Under the pieces are notes generated by a model, which searched no databases, was not told the origin of the DNA, and worked only from the letters and a program-made list of their open reading frames with translations. This document shows, one piece after another, positions 1 through 7,083 of a stretch of DNA of 10,796 nucleotides (the stretch's first letter is position 1; each line of letters opens with the position of its first letter). This DNA comes from an uncultured Sphingomonadaceae bacterium (GTDB taxonomy: Bacteria > Pseudomonadota > Alphaproteobacteria > Sphingomonadales > Sphingomonadaceae). Location of the stretch: the NCBI GenBank assembly GCA_937920575.1, contig CAKZSF010000176.1:1-10796 (forward strand), read 5' to 3'. The position numbers and the translations under genes are program-made.

Positions 1-1060
1 GCCTCCACCTTCTTCTGCGCCAACCGTCGGCTATTTGGGTGAAGCCGATGAGTGCGAGGATTGTGAACAGATCATTGTCACTGGCCATCGCGCCACCCCA
101 ACCATCGACGTCCAAATCGAGGCGTGGCAGCCGGAGCGACCTTATCTCAAGGCACTGAATGAAGCGAAGGACGGCTTCGACACCACATTCCTGACGCAAG
201 AGGCAAAGCATGGCAGCCTGCCGATCTTCTATCTCGACGTGGCCCGTTGGCTGCATGAACGCGAAGAGACTGACACCGCCGTGCGCGTGCTGCTGTCCGC
301 TATGGAATTGCCCGTTGCCAATGATGAGACCACCCTGATCGTCGCGCAGCGCCTGCTCCGCTATGGCCAGTATGATCGCGCGATTGATTTGCTCGACAAT
401 CTGGCGGCACGGCAGGAGTTCTTGCCGCAACCCAAACGTCACCTTGCGCTGGCCTTGCTGGAACGAGCCAAAGCGAAAGCAAGCCGCGATATCAAAGGCG
501 ACTACGAACGCGCGATTGCGCTGCTCTATAATCTCGCGATCAATCCGGTTCGCAATGGTGATGAAGGTATCGACCTGATCGCCTTGCACGAGGCGAACAC
601 TGCGCTGCCCGCCGCGCAGGCCGCTGGCGCTGAAATCGAGATGGATGATCGCCTGATTGCGCTGCTCGATACCGATCTGCGCGTCGTGATCGACTGGACG
701 ACCGAGACCACCGATCTGGACCTATGGGTGATCGAACCAACCGGCGAGCGGGCCTATTATGGCAATCGCAGCACGGATATTGGCGGCCAGATGTCCGATG
801 ATATGACCGACGGGTTCGGCCCCGAAGTCTATCTGCTGCGCAAGGCCATGCCGGGCGAATATGAGGTGCGCGTGAAGCTCTATTCCTCTGACCGGATCAA
901 TCCCAACGGTGCCTCGATCCTGACCGCGCGGCTGATCCGCAATTTCGGCAGGCCCGATGAAAGCGAGCAAGCCATCGATGTTGAGTTGATGGGTGAAGAC
1001 CGCGAGCAGCGACCAATTGGCAAGCTGGTGGTGGAGCGGGAAGAAGCGGCGCCACAATAG
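1..1060 (+). CDS. DUF2135 (YfaP-like) domain protein, C-terminal part
   Basis: The frame is open from the first complete codon at position 2 to the TAG at 1058-1060, so the gene very probably starts outside the window. A TTG at 35 has no ribosome binding site. Counting residues from that TTG, a short acidic Cys-containing stretch is followed by IIVTGHR (13-19). Then comes a helical part (about 60-200) with TPR-like pairs such as RLLRYGQYDRAIDLLDNLA, and a beta-rich domain (about 215-300) with the DUF2135/YfaP-type signature: VVIDWTTETTDLDLWVIEPTGE, a tyrosine-rich middle, then PGEYEVRVKLY. In Sphingomonadales such C-termini often belong to long exported proteins with an N-terminal VIT domain. 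That part would lie off the left edge and is inferred. Exact function is unknown; cell-envelope or periplasmic location is likely. The stop codon lies inside a hairpin (1040-1073). Confidence 0.75.
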   Translation, partial: PPPSSAPTVGYLGEADECEDCEQIIVTGHRATPTIDVQIEAWQPERPYLKALNEAKDGFDTTFLTQEAKHGSLPIFYLDVARWLHEREETDTAVRVLLSAMELPVANDETTLIVAQRLLRYGQYDRAIDLLDNLAARQEFLPQPKRHLALALLERAKAKASRDIKGDYERAIALLYNLAINPVRNGDEGIDLIALHEANTALPAAQAAGAEIEMDDRLIALLDTDLRVVIDWTTETTDLDLWVIEPTGERAYYGNRSTDIGGQMSDDMTDGFGPEVYLLRKAMPGEYEVRVKLYSSDRINPNGASILTARLIRNFGRPDESEQAIDVELMGEDREQRPIGKLVVEREEAAPQ

Positions 1061-1073
1061 CGCCGCACTCTTC
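1040..1073. terminator. Hairpin between convergent genes, possible bidirectional terminator
   Basis: A perfect 7-bp GC stem (GCGGCGC at 1046-1052, GCGCCGC at 1060-1066) with a 7-nt loop is extended by an outer 5-bp stem (GAAGA at 1040-1044, TCTTC at 1069-1073) across a small internal loop. It spans the stop codon of the upstream plus-strand gene and ends 7 bp before the stop of the minus-strand gene at 1080. Neither side has a clean T-run, so termination efficiency is uncertain. Its position between converging genes supports a shared terminator role. Confidence 0.5.
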
Positions 1074-1079
1074 GCCAAA

Positions 1080-1346
1080 CTAGCAGCAGCCCGCGACGAG
1101 CTTGGGCTTTGTCGCGTGCCGCTCGCGTTTCGCAACATGTCCCGCGCGCATCCAAAGCGTCGCGGTGCCAATCAACACAGCCAAATCGTAGGGGCAGAAC
1201 GCGCCAAATTTGTAGAACGGCAAGACGGTGTGCCAGCCCTGCCGGTCGATGACGAATTCGGCGAACATCACCCACAGGATGAACGGGGTGAAGAATGCGG
1301 ACAATTTGGCCGCAAAAGGCAGCTCTACAAAGGTAACAGGATGCAT
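1080..1346 (-). CDS. Small two-helix membrane protein, divergent from MerR regulator
   Basis: The protein has 88 aa and I do not recognise the family. The start at 1346 (MHPVTFVELP) was chosen because GGAGA sits just upstream on the minus strand. An in-frame ATG at 1379 would add 11 residues and would lie within or ahead of the predicted transcription start. Two hydrophobic segments are visible: about 12-33 (KLSAFFTPFILWVMFAEFVI) and about 52-68 (PYDLAVLIGTATLW). They are followed by a basic tail (about 70-83) ending in two cysteines (C87, C88). A third cysteine, C51, sits just before helix 2 in FCPYD. Inner-membrane location is inferred. It diverges from a MerR-family gene and its promoter carries the operator palindrome, so it is probably that regulator's target. 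The cysteines could bind a metal or thiol-reactive ligand, but this is speculation. It does not resemble MerT, MerC or MerE as I know them. Confidence 0.7.
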   Translation of the reverse strand: MHPVTFVELPFAAKLSAFFTPFILWVMFAEFVIDRQGWHTVLPFYKFGAFCPYDLAVLIGTATLWMRAGHVAKRERHATKPKLVAGCC

Positions 1347-1379
1347 GATTTTCTCCGATGTGATTGACACTCGGCACAC

Positions 1380-1410
1380 CAGCTACCACTTAAAGCACAC
1401 TTTAAGTCAA
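1380..1410 (-). promoter_or_regulatory. MerR-type promoter of the small membrane protein gene
   Basis: On the minus strand a TTGACT -35 element (1410 down to 1405) is followed by a 19-bp spacer and a weaker TAGCTG -10 element (1385 down to 1380). A 19-20 bp spacer containing a dyad is the hallmark of MerR-activated promoters, where the regulator untwists over-long spacer DNA. Transcription would begin near 1373, giving a leader of about 27 nt with its GGAGA ribosome binding site. The elements are seen; their use is inferred. Confidence 0.55.
1388..1407. promoter_or_regulatory. MerR operator, perfect 8-4-8 palindrome
   Basis: ACTTAAAG (1388-1395), CACA, CTTTAAGT (1400-1407) is a perfect inverted repeat. 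It lies inside the spacer of the leftward promoter and 15 bp before the regulator's start codon. A consensus -35 TTGACA at 1364-1369 points toward the regulator gene, so binding here would probably also repress the regulator's own transcription. No good -10 is visible at normal spacing for that rightward promoter. Confidence 0.7.
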
Positions 1411-1422
1411 GCGGAGAATGCG

Positions 1423-1809
1423 ATGCCCATGACAATCGGTGAACTCGCCGCCCGTGTGGGCGTCGCCCCCTCAACCATCCGCTACTACGAAAGCGAAAGT
1501 ATCTTGCCGCGACCCGCGCGCGTTTCGGGCCGCAGGGTCTATGACGCGGACGCCTTGCGCGATCTTGAATTTGTCACCCGCGCACGCTCTGCCGGGTTCG
1601 ACATATCCGAAATCCGCGAGCTGGCGACACTGATCCGCAACCCGCACGGCCCGGCAGAGTTTTGCGAACCGGCCAAAGATTTTGCGCGTAAGAAGATTGA
1701 TCTGCTCGACAAACAGATCGCGCAGGCGCGCAAACTGAAGGTGCAATTGCGCGAAGCGGTCGAACATGATTGCAGCGGCAAAGACCAATGCAGCTTCCTT
1801 GCTCGGTGA
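1423..1809 (+). CDS. MerR-family transcriptional regulator, three-cysteine type
   Basis: The protein has 128 aa. The start at 1423 (MPMTIGELAARVGV) was chosen for the GCGGAGA ribosome binding site at 1411-1417. Longer readings back to 1228 cross the operator and the divergent gene. The N-terminal winged helix-turn-helix is canonical (TIGELAARVGVAPSTIRYYES at about 4-24, then the wing with SGRRVYD at 35-41). A dimerisation helix covers about 84-113 (KDFARKKIDLLDKQIAQARKL). Cysteines are at 81, 117 and 123 (EFC, HDCSGKDQC). MerR itself binds Hg(II) with one cysteine at the start of the dimerisation helix and two in a C-terminal loop, and the placement here is similar. A metal or thiol-reactive inducer is therefore plausible, but ligand identity cannot be read from the sequence. 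It probably activates the divergent gene at 1080-1346 through the palindrome at 1388-1407. Confidence 0.9.
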   Translation: MPMTIGELAARVGVAPSTIRYYESESILPRPARVSGRRVYDADALRDLEFVTRARSAGFDISEIRELATLIRNPHGPAEFCEPAKDFARKKIDLLDKQIAQARKLKVQLREAVEHDCSGKDQCSFLAR

Positions 1810-1863
1810 AAGCATTGTGTCGCCGCCTTGCATCGCCCGCGCGCGCTGCGTAATCGCCGGGGC

Positions 1864-3438
1864 ATGTCCGACACATTGCACCCAGATTCGATCCTTATCG
1901 TCGATTTCGGCAGCCAAGTGACTCAGCTGATCGCGCGCCGTGTGCGCGAGGCGGGGGTTTATTCCGAAATCGCGCCGTTCAGCATGGCCGAAGAAGCCTT
2001 TCACCGGATGAAGCCCAAAGGCATCATCCTGTCCGGCTCTCCCGCCAGCGTGCCTGATGAAGGTTCTCCCAGAGCGCCTGATGTGCTGTTCGACGCAGGC
2101 GTGCCGATTCTGGGCATTTGCTATGGCCAGCAAGTGATGAGCCAGCAGCTGGGCGGCGAAGTGCGACCTGGCCACGAGACTGGAGATGGGGGCGAGTTTG
2201 GCCGCGCGCATCTGACGGTCACCAAATCCTGCGCCTTGTTCGACGGATTATGGGCCGAAGGTGAGCGGCATCAGGTGTGGATGAGCCATGGCGACAAAGT
2301 CACCAAATTCGCACCCGGCTTTGAAATTGTCGCCACATCCGAAGGCGCGCCATTCGCCGTGATCGCGGATGAGGAACGCCAATTCTACGGCACCCAATTC
2401 CACCCCGAAGTCGTCCACACGCCCGATGGCGGCAAACTGCTCGCCAATTTCGTGCACCGGGTGTGTGGTCTGGCAGGCGATTGGACAATGGCCGCCTATC
2501 GCGACACCAAAGTCGCCGAAATCCGCGAGCAGGTCGGGGATGGCAAAGTCATTTGCGGCCTGTCGGGCGGCGTCGATAGCTCTGTTGCCGCGATCCTGAT
2601 CCACGAGGCAATTGGCGATCAGCTGACTTGCGTGTTCGTCGATCATGGCCTGCTGCGCCTCAACGAGCGCGAACAAGTCGAGAGCCTGTTCCGCGATCAT
2701 TACAACATCCCGCTGGTCGTGGTGGATGCCGAAGAACGCTTTATGGCGGGTCTCGCGGGCGTCACCGATCCGGAGAAGAAGCGCAAATTCATCGGCGGCG
2801 AATTCATCGCAGTGTTTGAGGAAGAGGCGAACAAGCTCGGCGGCGCGGATTTCCTCGCCCAAGGCACGCTCTATCCCGATGTGATCGAGAGCGTATCCTT
2901 CACCGGCGGGCCATCGGTCACAATCAAATCGCACCACAATGTCGGCGGCTTGCCCGAGCGGATGAATATGGAGCTGGTCGAGCCGCTGCGCGAACTGTTC
3001 AAGGATGAAGTCCGCGCGCTGGGCCGCGAGTTGGGCCTCAACGAGCAATTCGTCGGCCGCCACCCCTTCCCCGGCCCGGGCCTCGCGATCCGCATTCCCG
3101 GCGAAGTCAGCAAAGACCGCTGCGACATCCTCCGCAGGGCGGATGCAATCTATCTCGACGAGATCCGTAAGGCCGGATTGTATGACGACATCTGGCAAGC
3201 CTTCGCCGTGCTGCTGCCGGTCAAAACCGTCGGCGTGATGGGCGATGGGCGGACATATGACAGCGTCTGCGGCCTGCGCGCGGTGACAAGCACCGACGGA
3301 ATGACCGCCGATGTCTATCCGTTCGAGGCCAGCTTCCTAACCGGCTGCGCGACCCGCATCGTCAACGAAGTGCAAGGCATCAACCGCGTGGTCTATGACT
3401 ACACCAGCAAACCACCGGGCACGATTGAGTGGGAGTGA
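1864..3438 (+). CDS. guaA: GMP synthase (glutamine-hydrolysing)
   Basis: This enzyme converts XMP to GMP with ATP and glutamine, the last step of de novo guanine nucleotide synthesis, in the cytosol. The start at 1864 ([21 protein letters not shown]) gives 524 aa, matching the roughly 525 aa of E. coli GuaA; an upstream TTG at 1828 would add 12 unconserved residues. The class I glutamine amidotransferase domain (about 10-200) has its catalytic triad: C86 in GICYGQQ, and H180 and E182 in QFHPEV. The ATP pyrophosphatase domain has the P-loop SGGVDSS (234-240). The C-terminal dimerisation domain has the usual [13 protein letters not shown] and ends in PPGTIEWE. The gene lies 54 bp after the MerR gene, so read-through is possible, but no functional link is implied. 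The Shine-Dalgarno signal is poor. No key residue is missing. Confidence 0.98.
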   Translation: MSDTLHPDSILIVDFGSQVTQLIARRVREAGVYSEIAPFSMAEEAFHRMKPKGIILSGSPASVPDEGSPRAPDVLFDAGVPILGICYGQQVMSQQLGGEVRPGHETGDGGEFGRAHLTVTKSCALFDGLWAEGERHQVWMSHGDKVTKFAPGFEIVATSEGAPFAVIADEERQFYGTQFHPEVVHTPDGGKLLANFVHRVCGLAGDWTMAAYRDTKVAEIREQVGDGKVICGLSGGVDSSVAAILIHEAIGDQLTCVFVDHGLLRLNEREQVESLFRDHYNIPLVVVDAEERFMAGLAGVTDPEKKRKFIGGEFIAVFEEEANKLGGADFLAQGTLYPDVIESVSFTGGPSVTIKSHHNVGGLPERMNMELVEPLRELFKDEVRALGRELGLNEQFVGRHPFPGPGLAIRIPGEVSKDRCDILRRADAIYLDEIRKAGLYDDIWQAFAVLLPVKTVGVMGDGRTYDSVCGLRAVTSTDGMTADVYPFEASFLTGCATRIVNEVQGINRVVYDYTSKPPGTIEWE

Positions 3439-3535
3439 TTTGGAGAACAAATTTCGCACGACTTCGGCAACCATTCGGTCGGTTCAAGCGTAGTGATTGA
3501 TAAACCCCTTTGACATTCAAACCGAGGTCAACACC

Positions 3536-4150
3536 GTGAAACACTCTTTGCGACTAACCACCGCCCTTGCCTTCGCCGCCGCGCTGGCCGCTTGCTCTCA
3601 AACCGCGGCGGAGCCACCCGCGCTGACCGAAGGCAGCTGGACGCTCAACAGCGACGCGTCGGAGCTGAGCTATGTCACGATCAAGGCGGGCGAGATTGCC
3701 GAGACGAACTCGTTTGAAAAGCTCAGCGGCACGGTTGCCGCCGATGGTTCAGCCAATGTCGACATCGATCTCGCCTCGGTCGAAACCAATGTCGATATTC
3801 GCAATGAGCGGATGCGCGAATTCTTGTTCGACGTGGCCAACAATCCCACCGCGACAGTCACCGCAACAATCGATCCGGCTGCGTTCAAAACGCTTGGGTT
3901 GGGCGACAGCACAGCGCTGGAATTGGATGGCCGCCTGTCTTTGAAAGGCGTCGAGGCCCCGTTCGCTGCGCAAGTCACCGTGACGCGTGTGGGTGCGGAC
4001 AAAGTGCTGGTGGTGTCTGACGCTCCGGTGATTGTGGACGCTGGCCAGTTTGAACTGAGCGAGGGGCTTGCCAAATTACAGGAACTCGCCGCGCTGCCCT
4101 CGATCACGCCGGTCACGCCAGTGAGCTTTTCGCTGACATTTGAGCGATAG
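3536..4150 (+). CDS. YceI-family lipoprotein
   Basis: YceI proteins are periplasmic lipocalin-like barrels thought to bind isoprenoid or other amphiphilic ligands; the role of this member is unknown. The start is GTG at 3536, with GAGG 8 nt upstream. It gives 204 aa beginning VKHSLRLTTALAFAAALAAC, a clean lipoprotein signal with lipobox LAAC and lipidated Cys20. An in-frame TTG at 3497 would put extra polar residues before the signal peptide. The YceI domain covers about 31-202, with the diagnostic SVETNVDIRNERMREFLFD followed by asparagine-proline, then the GRLSLKGVEAPF strand and the final TPVSFSLTFER strand. Many YceI proteins are secreted in soluble form, so membrane anchoring is a variant. 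It lies 97 bp after guaA and 24 bp before the DNA glycosylase gene, so co-transcription with the latter is likely. Confidence 0.9.
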   Translation: MKHSLRLTTALAFAAALAACSQTAAEPPALTEGSWTLNSDASELSYVTIKAGEIAETNSFEKLSGTVAADGSANVDIDLASVETNVDIRNERMREFLFDVANNPTATVTATIDPAAFKTLGLGDSTALELDGRLSLKGVEAPFAAQVTVTRVGADKVLVVSDAPVIVDAGQFELSEGLAKLQELAALPSITPVTPVSFSLTFER

Positions 4151-4173
4151 GCCTGCTGCGCGAAGCCACGGGC

Positions 4174-4884
4174 ATGCAGCTTGATCTGGGCTCCGATCCG
4201 CGCACGGACGTTTTGCGCCAGCTGCAAGCCGGACTGATCGCGCGTTTCGGGCGCATCGTTCGCCCACTGGACAAGCGCCGCTCGCCCGAATGGGTGCTGG
4301 TTCACGGCGTGATTGGCGCGCAGACCAAGACCGCAGCCAGCAACGCCTCCACCGATGGATTGCTCGGCGAATTCGGCAGCTGGAATGCGGTGGCAGCGGT
4401 GGCGGTCGAGGAAATCGAGCAGCGGCTCCAGCGTCAAACTTTCCCGAGCGTTGCCGCAAAGCGCCTGTCCGATTGCCTGAACGCGATCATCGCACAGCGC
4501 GGTACAGTCGATCTGCGGCACCTCTCCAACCTCGATCTGGAGCAAGCCATGGCGTGGCTGGAGTCATTGCCCGGCGTCGCGCGCAAAAACAGCGCGGGCG
4601 TGATGAACGCCTCCACATTCAACCGCAAAGCCATGGTGATCGACGGGCACCACCGCCGGATCATGCAGCGGATGGGTATCGTTCCGGCCAAAGCGGACAC
4701 GGCCAAGACCTATGACACGCTGATGCCGATTGTACCGGAGGAATGGAGCGCCGCCGATATGGACGAGCATCACTTGCTGCTGAAGAAACTCGGCCAGACA
4801 CATTGCCGCCCGCGCGCGCCGCAATGCGATGCTTGTCCAGCGCGCGGCAATTGCGACACGGGCCGTCACGCGGAGCGGCCATGA
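4174..4884 (+). CDS. Endonuclease III-like HhH-GPD DNA glycosylase with 4Fe-4S cluster
   Basis: A base-excision repair enzyme of the Nth/MutY superfamily, 236 aa. The helix-hairpin-helix is LESLPGVARKNSAGV (129-143). K138 matches the catalytic lysine of bifunctional Nth (E. coli K120), and D157 in VIDGHHRR matches the catalytic aspartate (D138). The C-terminal iron-sulfur motif is exact: C211, C218, C221, C227, spaced 6-2-5. The segment GVIGAQTKTA (45-54) corresponds to the LLSAQATD region of Nth. The text around the aspartate (IDGHHRRIMQR) reads more like MutY (LDGNVKRVLAR) than Nth (VDTHV), so this is a diverged member and probably not the primary Nth. Substrate is unknown. The ribosome binding site is weak, and the start was taken as the first ATG after the YceI gene. 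The stop overlaps the next gene's ATG. Confidence 0.88.
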   Translation: MQLDLGSDPRTDVLRQLQAGLIARFGRIVRPLDKRRSPEWVLVHGVIGAQTKTAASNASTDGLLGEFGSWNAVAAVAVEEIEQRLQRQTFPSVAAKRLSDCLNAIIAQRGTVDLRHLSNLDLEQAMAWLESLPGVARKNSAGVMNASTFNRKAMVIDGHHRRIMQRMGIVPAKADTAKTYDTLMPIVPEEWSAADMDEHHLLLKKLGQTHCRPRAPQCDACPARGNCDTGRHAERP

Positions 4885-5735
4885 AGAACAGCGCCGCCCT
4901 CACCGCATTGCTCGCCGCGCTGGCGGTTTCCGCCTTTGCGGGCAACTCGCTGCTCGCGCGGGCCGCTTTGGCTGATGGCGCGATTGAGGCGGGCGCCTAT
5001 TCCGCGATCCGTCTGGCCTCCGGTGCGCTCGTTCTCCTGCCATTTCTGGGTGCCAGGCCATCACGCCGCGATCTGCCCGGGGCATGTGCGCTCGCCATCT
5101 ATGTCGCAGGGTTCTCATTCGCCTATCTTCATCTGGGCGCAGGGATCGGCGCGCTGATCTTGTTCGGCTTCGTTCAGGCGACGATACTTACGATTGGAGT
5201 GATCCGCGGCGAGCGGTTGATCGCGCGCGGCTGGTTTGGCTTGGTGATTGCGCTGGGCGGTTTGATCTACGTGCTCGCGCCGTGGGAGGCCGGTCGCAAC
5301 GCAGCGGGCCTGCTGCCGGGCCTCCTGATGGCGGGGGCAGGAATCGCCTGGGGCGTGTACACATTGATTGGGCGCGGATCAGGCCGTGTTCCGGGCGGAG
5401 CAACCGGCAGTACGGCAAGGTATTTCCTGATCGCCAGCGTGATCGTCGCGCCGATGCTCTTGCTAGACAGCACATTGCCGCGTTGGGACGGCGCGCTCTT
5501 GGCGGCGATATCTGGCGTGGTGACCTCGGCCTTGGGTTATGTCGTTTGGTACAAAGTCGCGCCCCGGCTCGGTCTGGCGACTGTCGCCAGCGTGCAATTG
5601 GCAACGCCAGTTGTTGCGGCTCTGGGCGGCGCTCTGTTTCTGGCGGAGGCGCTCACAATGGGCGTCGCAATTGGCGGCGCGCTAATCTTGGGCGGCATTG
5701 CACTGACAGTGAACGCAGCGCGCGAGCCTAGCTGA
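4881..5735 (+). CDS. EamA/DMT-family transporter
   Basis: Inner-membrane protein of the drug/metabolite transporter superfamily, 284 aa, the usual size for two EamA repeats and about ten helices. The ATG at 4881 overlaps the preceding TGA (ATGA) and has GGAG 5 nt upstream, which suggests translational coupling with the glycosylase gene. Hydrophobic segments run almost continuously: about 5-30, 40-58, 66-86, 88-107, 115-134, 143-163, 181-198, 204-225, 233-253 and 258-278. Typical EamA features are GNSLLARAAL near helix 1 and LATPVVAALGGALFLAEAL (240-258), with the conserved glutamate E256 in the second repeat. Substrate cannot be inferred; the family exports amino acids, metabolites or drugs. 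No link to DNA repair is known, so the coupling may be only positional. Confidence 0.9.
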   Translation: MKNSAALTALLAALAVSAFAGNSLLARAALADGAIEAGAYSAIRLASGALVLLPFLGARPSRRDLPGACALAIYVAGFSFAYLHLGAGIGALILFGFVQATILTIGVIRGERLIARGWFGLVIALGGLIYVLAPWEAGRNAAGLLPGLLMAGAGIAWGVYTLIGRGSGRVPGGATGSTARYFLIASVIVAPMLLLDSTLPRWDGALLAAISGVVTSALGYVVWYKVAPRLGLATVASVQLATPVVAALGGALFLAEALTMGVAIGGALILGGIALTVNAAREPS

Positions 5736-5799
5736 AAAAGGCGGGCGCACCTTACGCTACGTCACGCTCCGTTTGACGGTTCCCTCCTCAAAAGCGCGC

Positions 5800-5827
5800 T
5801 TGCAAGTGCCGCGATTCTTCGTAATCC
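5800..5827 (+). promoter_or_regulatory. Possible promoter of the flavin oxidoreductase gene
   Basis: TTGCAA (5800-5805) and TAATCC (5822-5827) are 16 bp apart in the 125-bp gap before the flavoprotein gene. They would give a leader of about 25 nt that contains the GGGAGAG ribosome binding site (5847-5853). Both boxes are imperfect, so this is a guess from spacing and position. The rest of the gap holds only a weak 5-bp inverted repeat (CGTCA/TGACG, about 5760-5778). Confidence 0.3.
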
Positions 5828-5860
5828 CTGCCCGCAAGAAACTTTTGGGAGAGACTCGCA

Positions 5861-6832
5861 ATGAAAACCGCCATCACCGAAATGTTCGGCATCCAGCACC
5901 CGATTATTCAGGGCGGCATGCATTATGTCGGCTTTGCGGAAATGGCGGCGGCTGTTTCCAATGCGGGCGGATTGGGCATCATTACCGGCCTAACCCAAAA
6001 GACACCCGCTGATCTCGCCAATGAAATCGCGCGATGCAAGGATATGACGGACAAGCCGTTTGGGGTGAACATCACGATCCTGCCCACGCTGACCCCGCCT
6101 GATTATCCGGGCATTGTGAAAGCTGTGATCGACGGCGGCGTCAAAGTCGTCGAAACCGCCGGACGCAATCCGGTCGAACTGCTCGGGCCGCTGAAAGATG
6201 CCGGGATCAAAGTGATCCACAAATGCACCAGCGTGCGCCACAGTTTGAAAGCGCAAGATATTGGCTGCGACGCGGTTTCCGTCGATGGCTTTGAGTGTGG
6301 TGGCCACCCGGGTGAAGACGACATTCCCAACATGATCCTACTGCCACGCGCTGCAGACGAGCTGGAAATCCCGTTCGTTTCGTCTGGCGGCATGGCCGAT
6401 GGCCGCTCGCTGGTCGCATCGCTCGCAATGGGCGCGCAAGGTATGAACATGGGCACGCGCTTCATCGCCACCAAGGAAGCACCGGTGCACGACAATGTGA
6501 AAGCCGCGATTGTGGCCGCATCGGAACTCGACACACGGCTTGTAATGCGCCCGCTGCGCAACACCGAACGTGTGATGACCAACGCCGCGGTTGAGCGTCT
6601 GCTCGAGAAGGAAAAGGCGCTGGGCGATGACATCAAGTTCGAAGACATCATCGAGGAAGTCGCCGGCGTCTATCCCAAGATCATGATGGATGGCGAGATG
6701 GACAAGGGCGCGTGGAGCTGCGGCATGGTCGCCGGCCTGATCAACGATATCCCGACATGTCAGGAATTGATCGACCGGATCATGAAAGAGGCCGAGGACA
6801 TCACAGCCCGCCTCAACGCAATTCAGGCGTAA
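5861..6832 (+). CDS. Nitronate monooxygenase-family FMN oxidoreductase
   Basis: An FMN-dependent TIM-barrel protein of the 2-nitropropane dioxygenase/nitronate monooxygenase family, 323 aa and full length. Such enzymes oxidise alkyl nitronates, or act as NAD(P)H:quinone or enoyl reductases; the true substrate of this branch is uncertain. The start has a strong GGGAGAG ribosome binding site 7 nt upstream. Visible motifs are HPIIQGGMHYVG (13-24, FMN-binding loop), NAGGLGIITG (34-43), GFECGGHPGEDD (143-154) with H149 at the position of the catalytic histidine, SSGGMADG (174-181) and GAQGMNMGTRF (191-201), the last two forming the phosphate-binding part. It appears to be a single-gene unit, set off by a gap on each side, with no partner gene nearby to indicate a pathway. 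Confidence 0.88.
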   Translation: MKTAITEMFGIQHPIIQGGMHYVGFAEMAAAVSNAGGLGIITGLTQKTPADLANEIARCKDMTDKPFGVNITILPTLTPPDYPGIVKAVIDGGVKVVETAGRNPVELLGPLKDAGIKVIHKCTSVRHSLKAQDIGCDAVSVDGFECGGHPGEDDIPNMILLPRAADELEIPFVSSGGMADGRSLVASLAMGAQGMNMGTRFIATKEAPVHDNVKAAIVAASELDTRLVMRPLRNTERVMTNAAVERLLEKEKALGDDIKFEDIIEEVAGVYPKIMMDGEMDKGAWSCGMVAGLINDIPTCQELIDRIMKEAEDITARLNAIQA

Positions 6833-7020
6833 TCGCGCCAAGCCGGTGCGACTGGCTTCTGCAAGACAGGCTCTTTCGGCGGACTGTCTCTCAACGCAAT
6901 AGGGATAGCATCGCGCCCAGTTTGGTGAGGGGGATAGAAATTTCCCTGCTTGGGAAGAGGCACATGCGGCCAGAAAATTTGACATCGTTACCCGGTGCGA
7001 ATCGGGTCACGCCTGCCTGA
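6833..7020 (+). other. Non-coding gap with several short hairpins
   Basis: No convincing gene lies here. The first 60 bases hold two hairpins. One is an 8-bp stem with one G-T pair (6840-6847 with 6851-6858, 3-nt loop), directly after the flavoprotein stop and possibly its terminator, though without a T-run. The other is AGACAG/CTGTCT (6864-6869 with 6884-6889). A further small stem, ACCCG/CGGGT, lies near 6990-7007. A TTGACA at 6979-6984 has no -10 partner at 17 bp. Whether a small RNA is made from this stretch cannot be decided from sequence alone. Confidence 0.35.
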
Positions 7021-7037
7021 GAATCAAAAATTGATTC
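7021..7037. repeat. 17-bp inverted repeat carrying two GANTC sites
   Basis: GAATCAA (7021-7027), AAA, TTGATTC (7031-7037) is a perfect 7-bp inverted repeat. Each arm holds a GANTC sequence, the methylation target of CcrM in most Alphaproteobacteria. Two more GANTC sites lie at 6999-7003 and 7088-7092. It could be an operator, a hairpin or a methylation-sensitive site. Confidence 0.55.
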
Positions 7038-7079
7038 ATTACAAGGGTTTACCATCATCGGATTTCAAGCATGGTAAAC
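7038..7079 (+). promoter_or_regulatory. Upstream control element of the 63-aa membrane protein gene
   Basis: The element ATTACAAGGGTTTACC (7038-7053) recurs with two changes at 7363-7378, ahead of the next small gene, at almost the same distance from the start codon (80 versus 78 bp). It overlaps a perfect 9-bp inverted repeat, GTTTACCAT (7047-7055) and ATGGTAAAC (7071-7079), separated by 15 bp. The arms are centred 24 bp apart, roughly two helical turns, which would suit a protein dimer or a pair of sites. No -10 box is clear. Regulatory function is inferred from repetition and position. Confidence 0.45.
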
Positions 7080-7083
7080 AAAT

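Noticed and set aside
880..1389. A 169-codon minus-strand frame overlapping the small membrane protein gene
   Set aside because: It is in a different frame from the two-helix protein, runs antisense into the DUF2135 gene and shows no ordered domain. The 1080-1346 frame has the better ribosome binding site and promoter.
1471..2211. A 246-codon open frame on the minus strand
   Set aside because: Antisense to the MerR gene and the start of guaA; another codon-bias shadow.
2248..3198. A 316-codon open frame on the minus strand
   Set aside because: Antisense to guaA, which is fully conserved through this region. No ribosome binding site or domain supports the opposite frame.
3439..3535. Search for a guaA terminator or YceI promoter in the gap
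   Set aside because: Only a 4-bp AACC/GGTT stem and no convincing -35/-10 pair were visible, so none is reported.
3670..4545. A 291-codon open frame on the minus strand
   Set aside because: Antisense to the YceI and DNA glycosylase genes, both with convincing motifs; no coherent domain in its translation.
6989..7007. Sequence resembling a tRNA T-arm (CCCGGTGCGAATCGGG)
   Set aside because: The stem is 5 bp with an 8-nt loop instead of 7, and no acceptor, D or anticodon arms can be placed around it.
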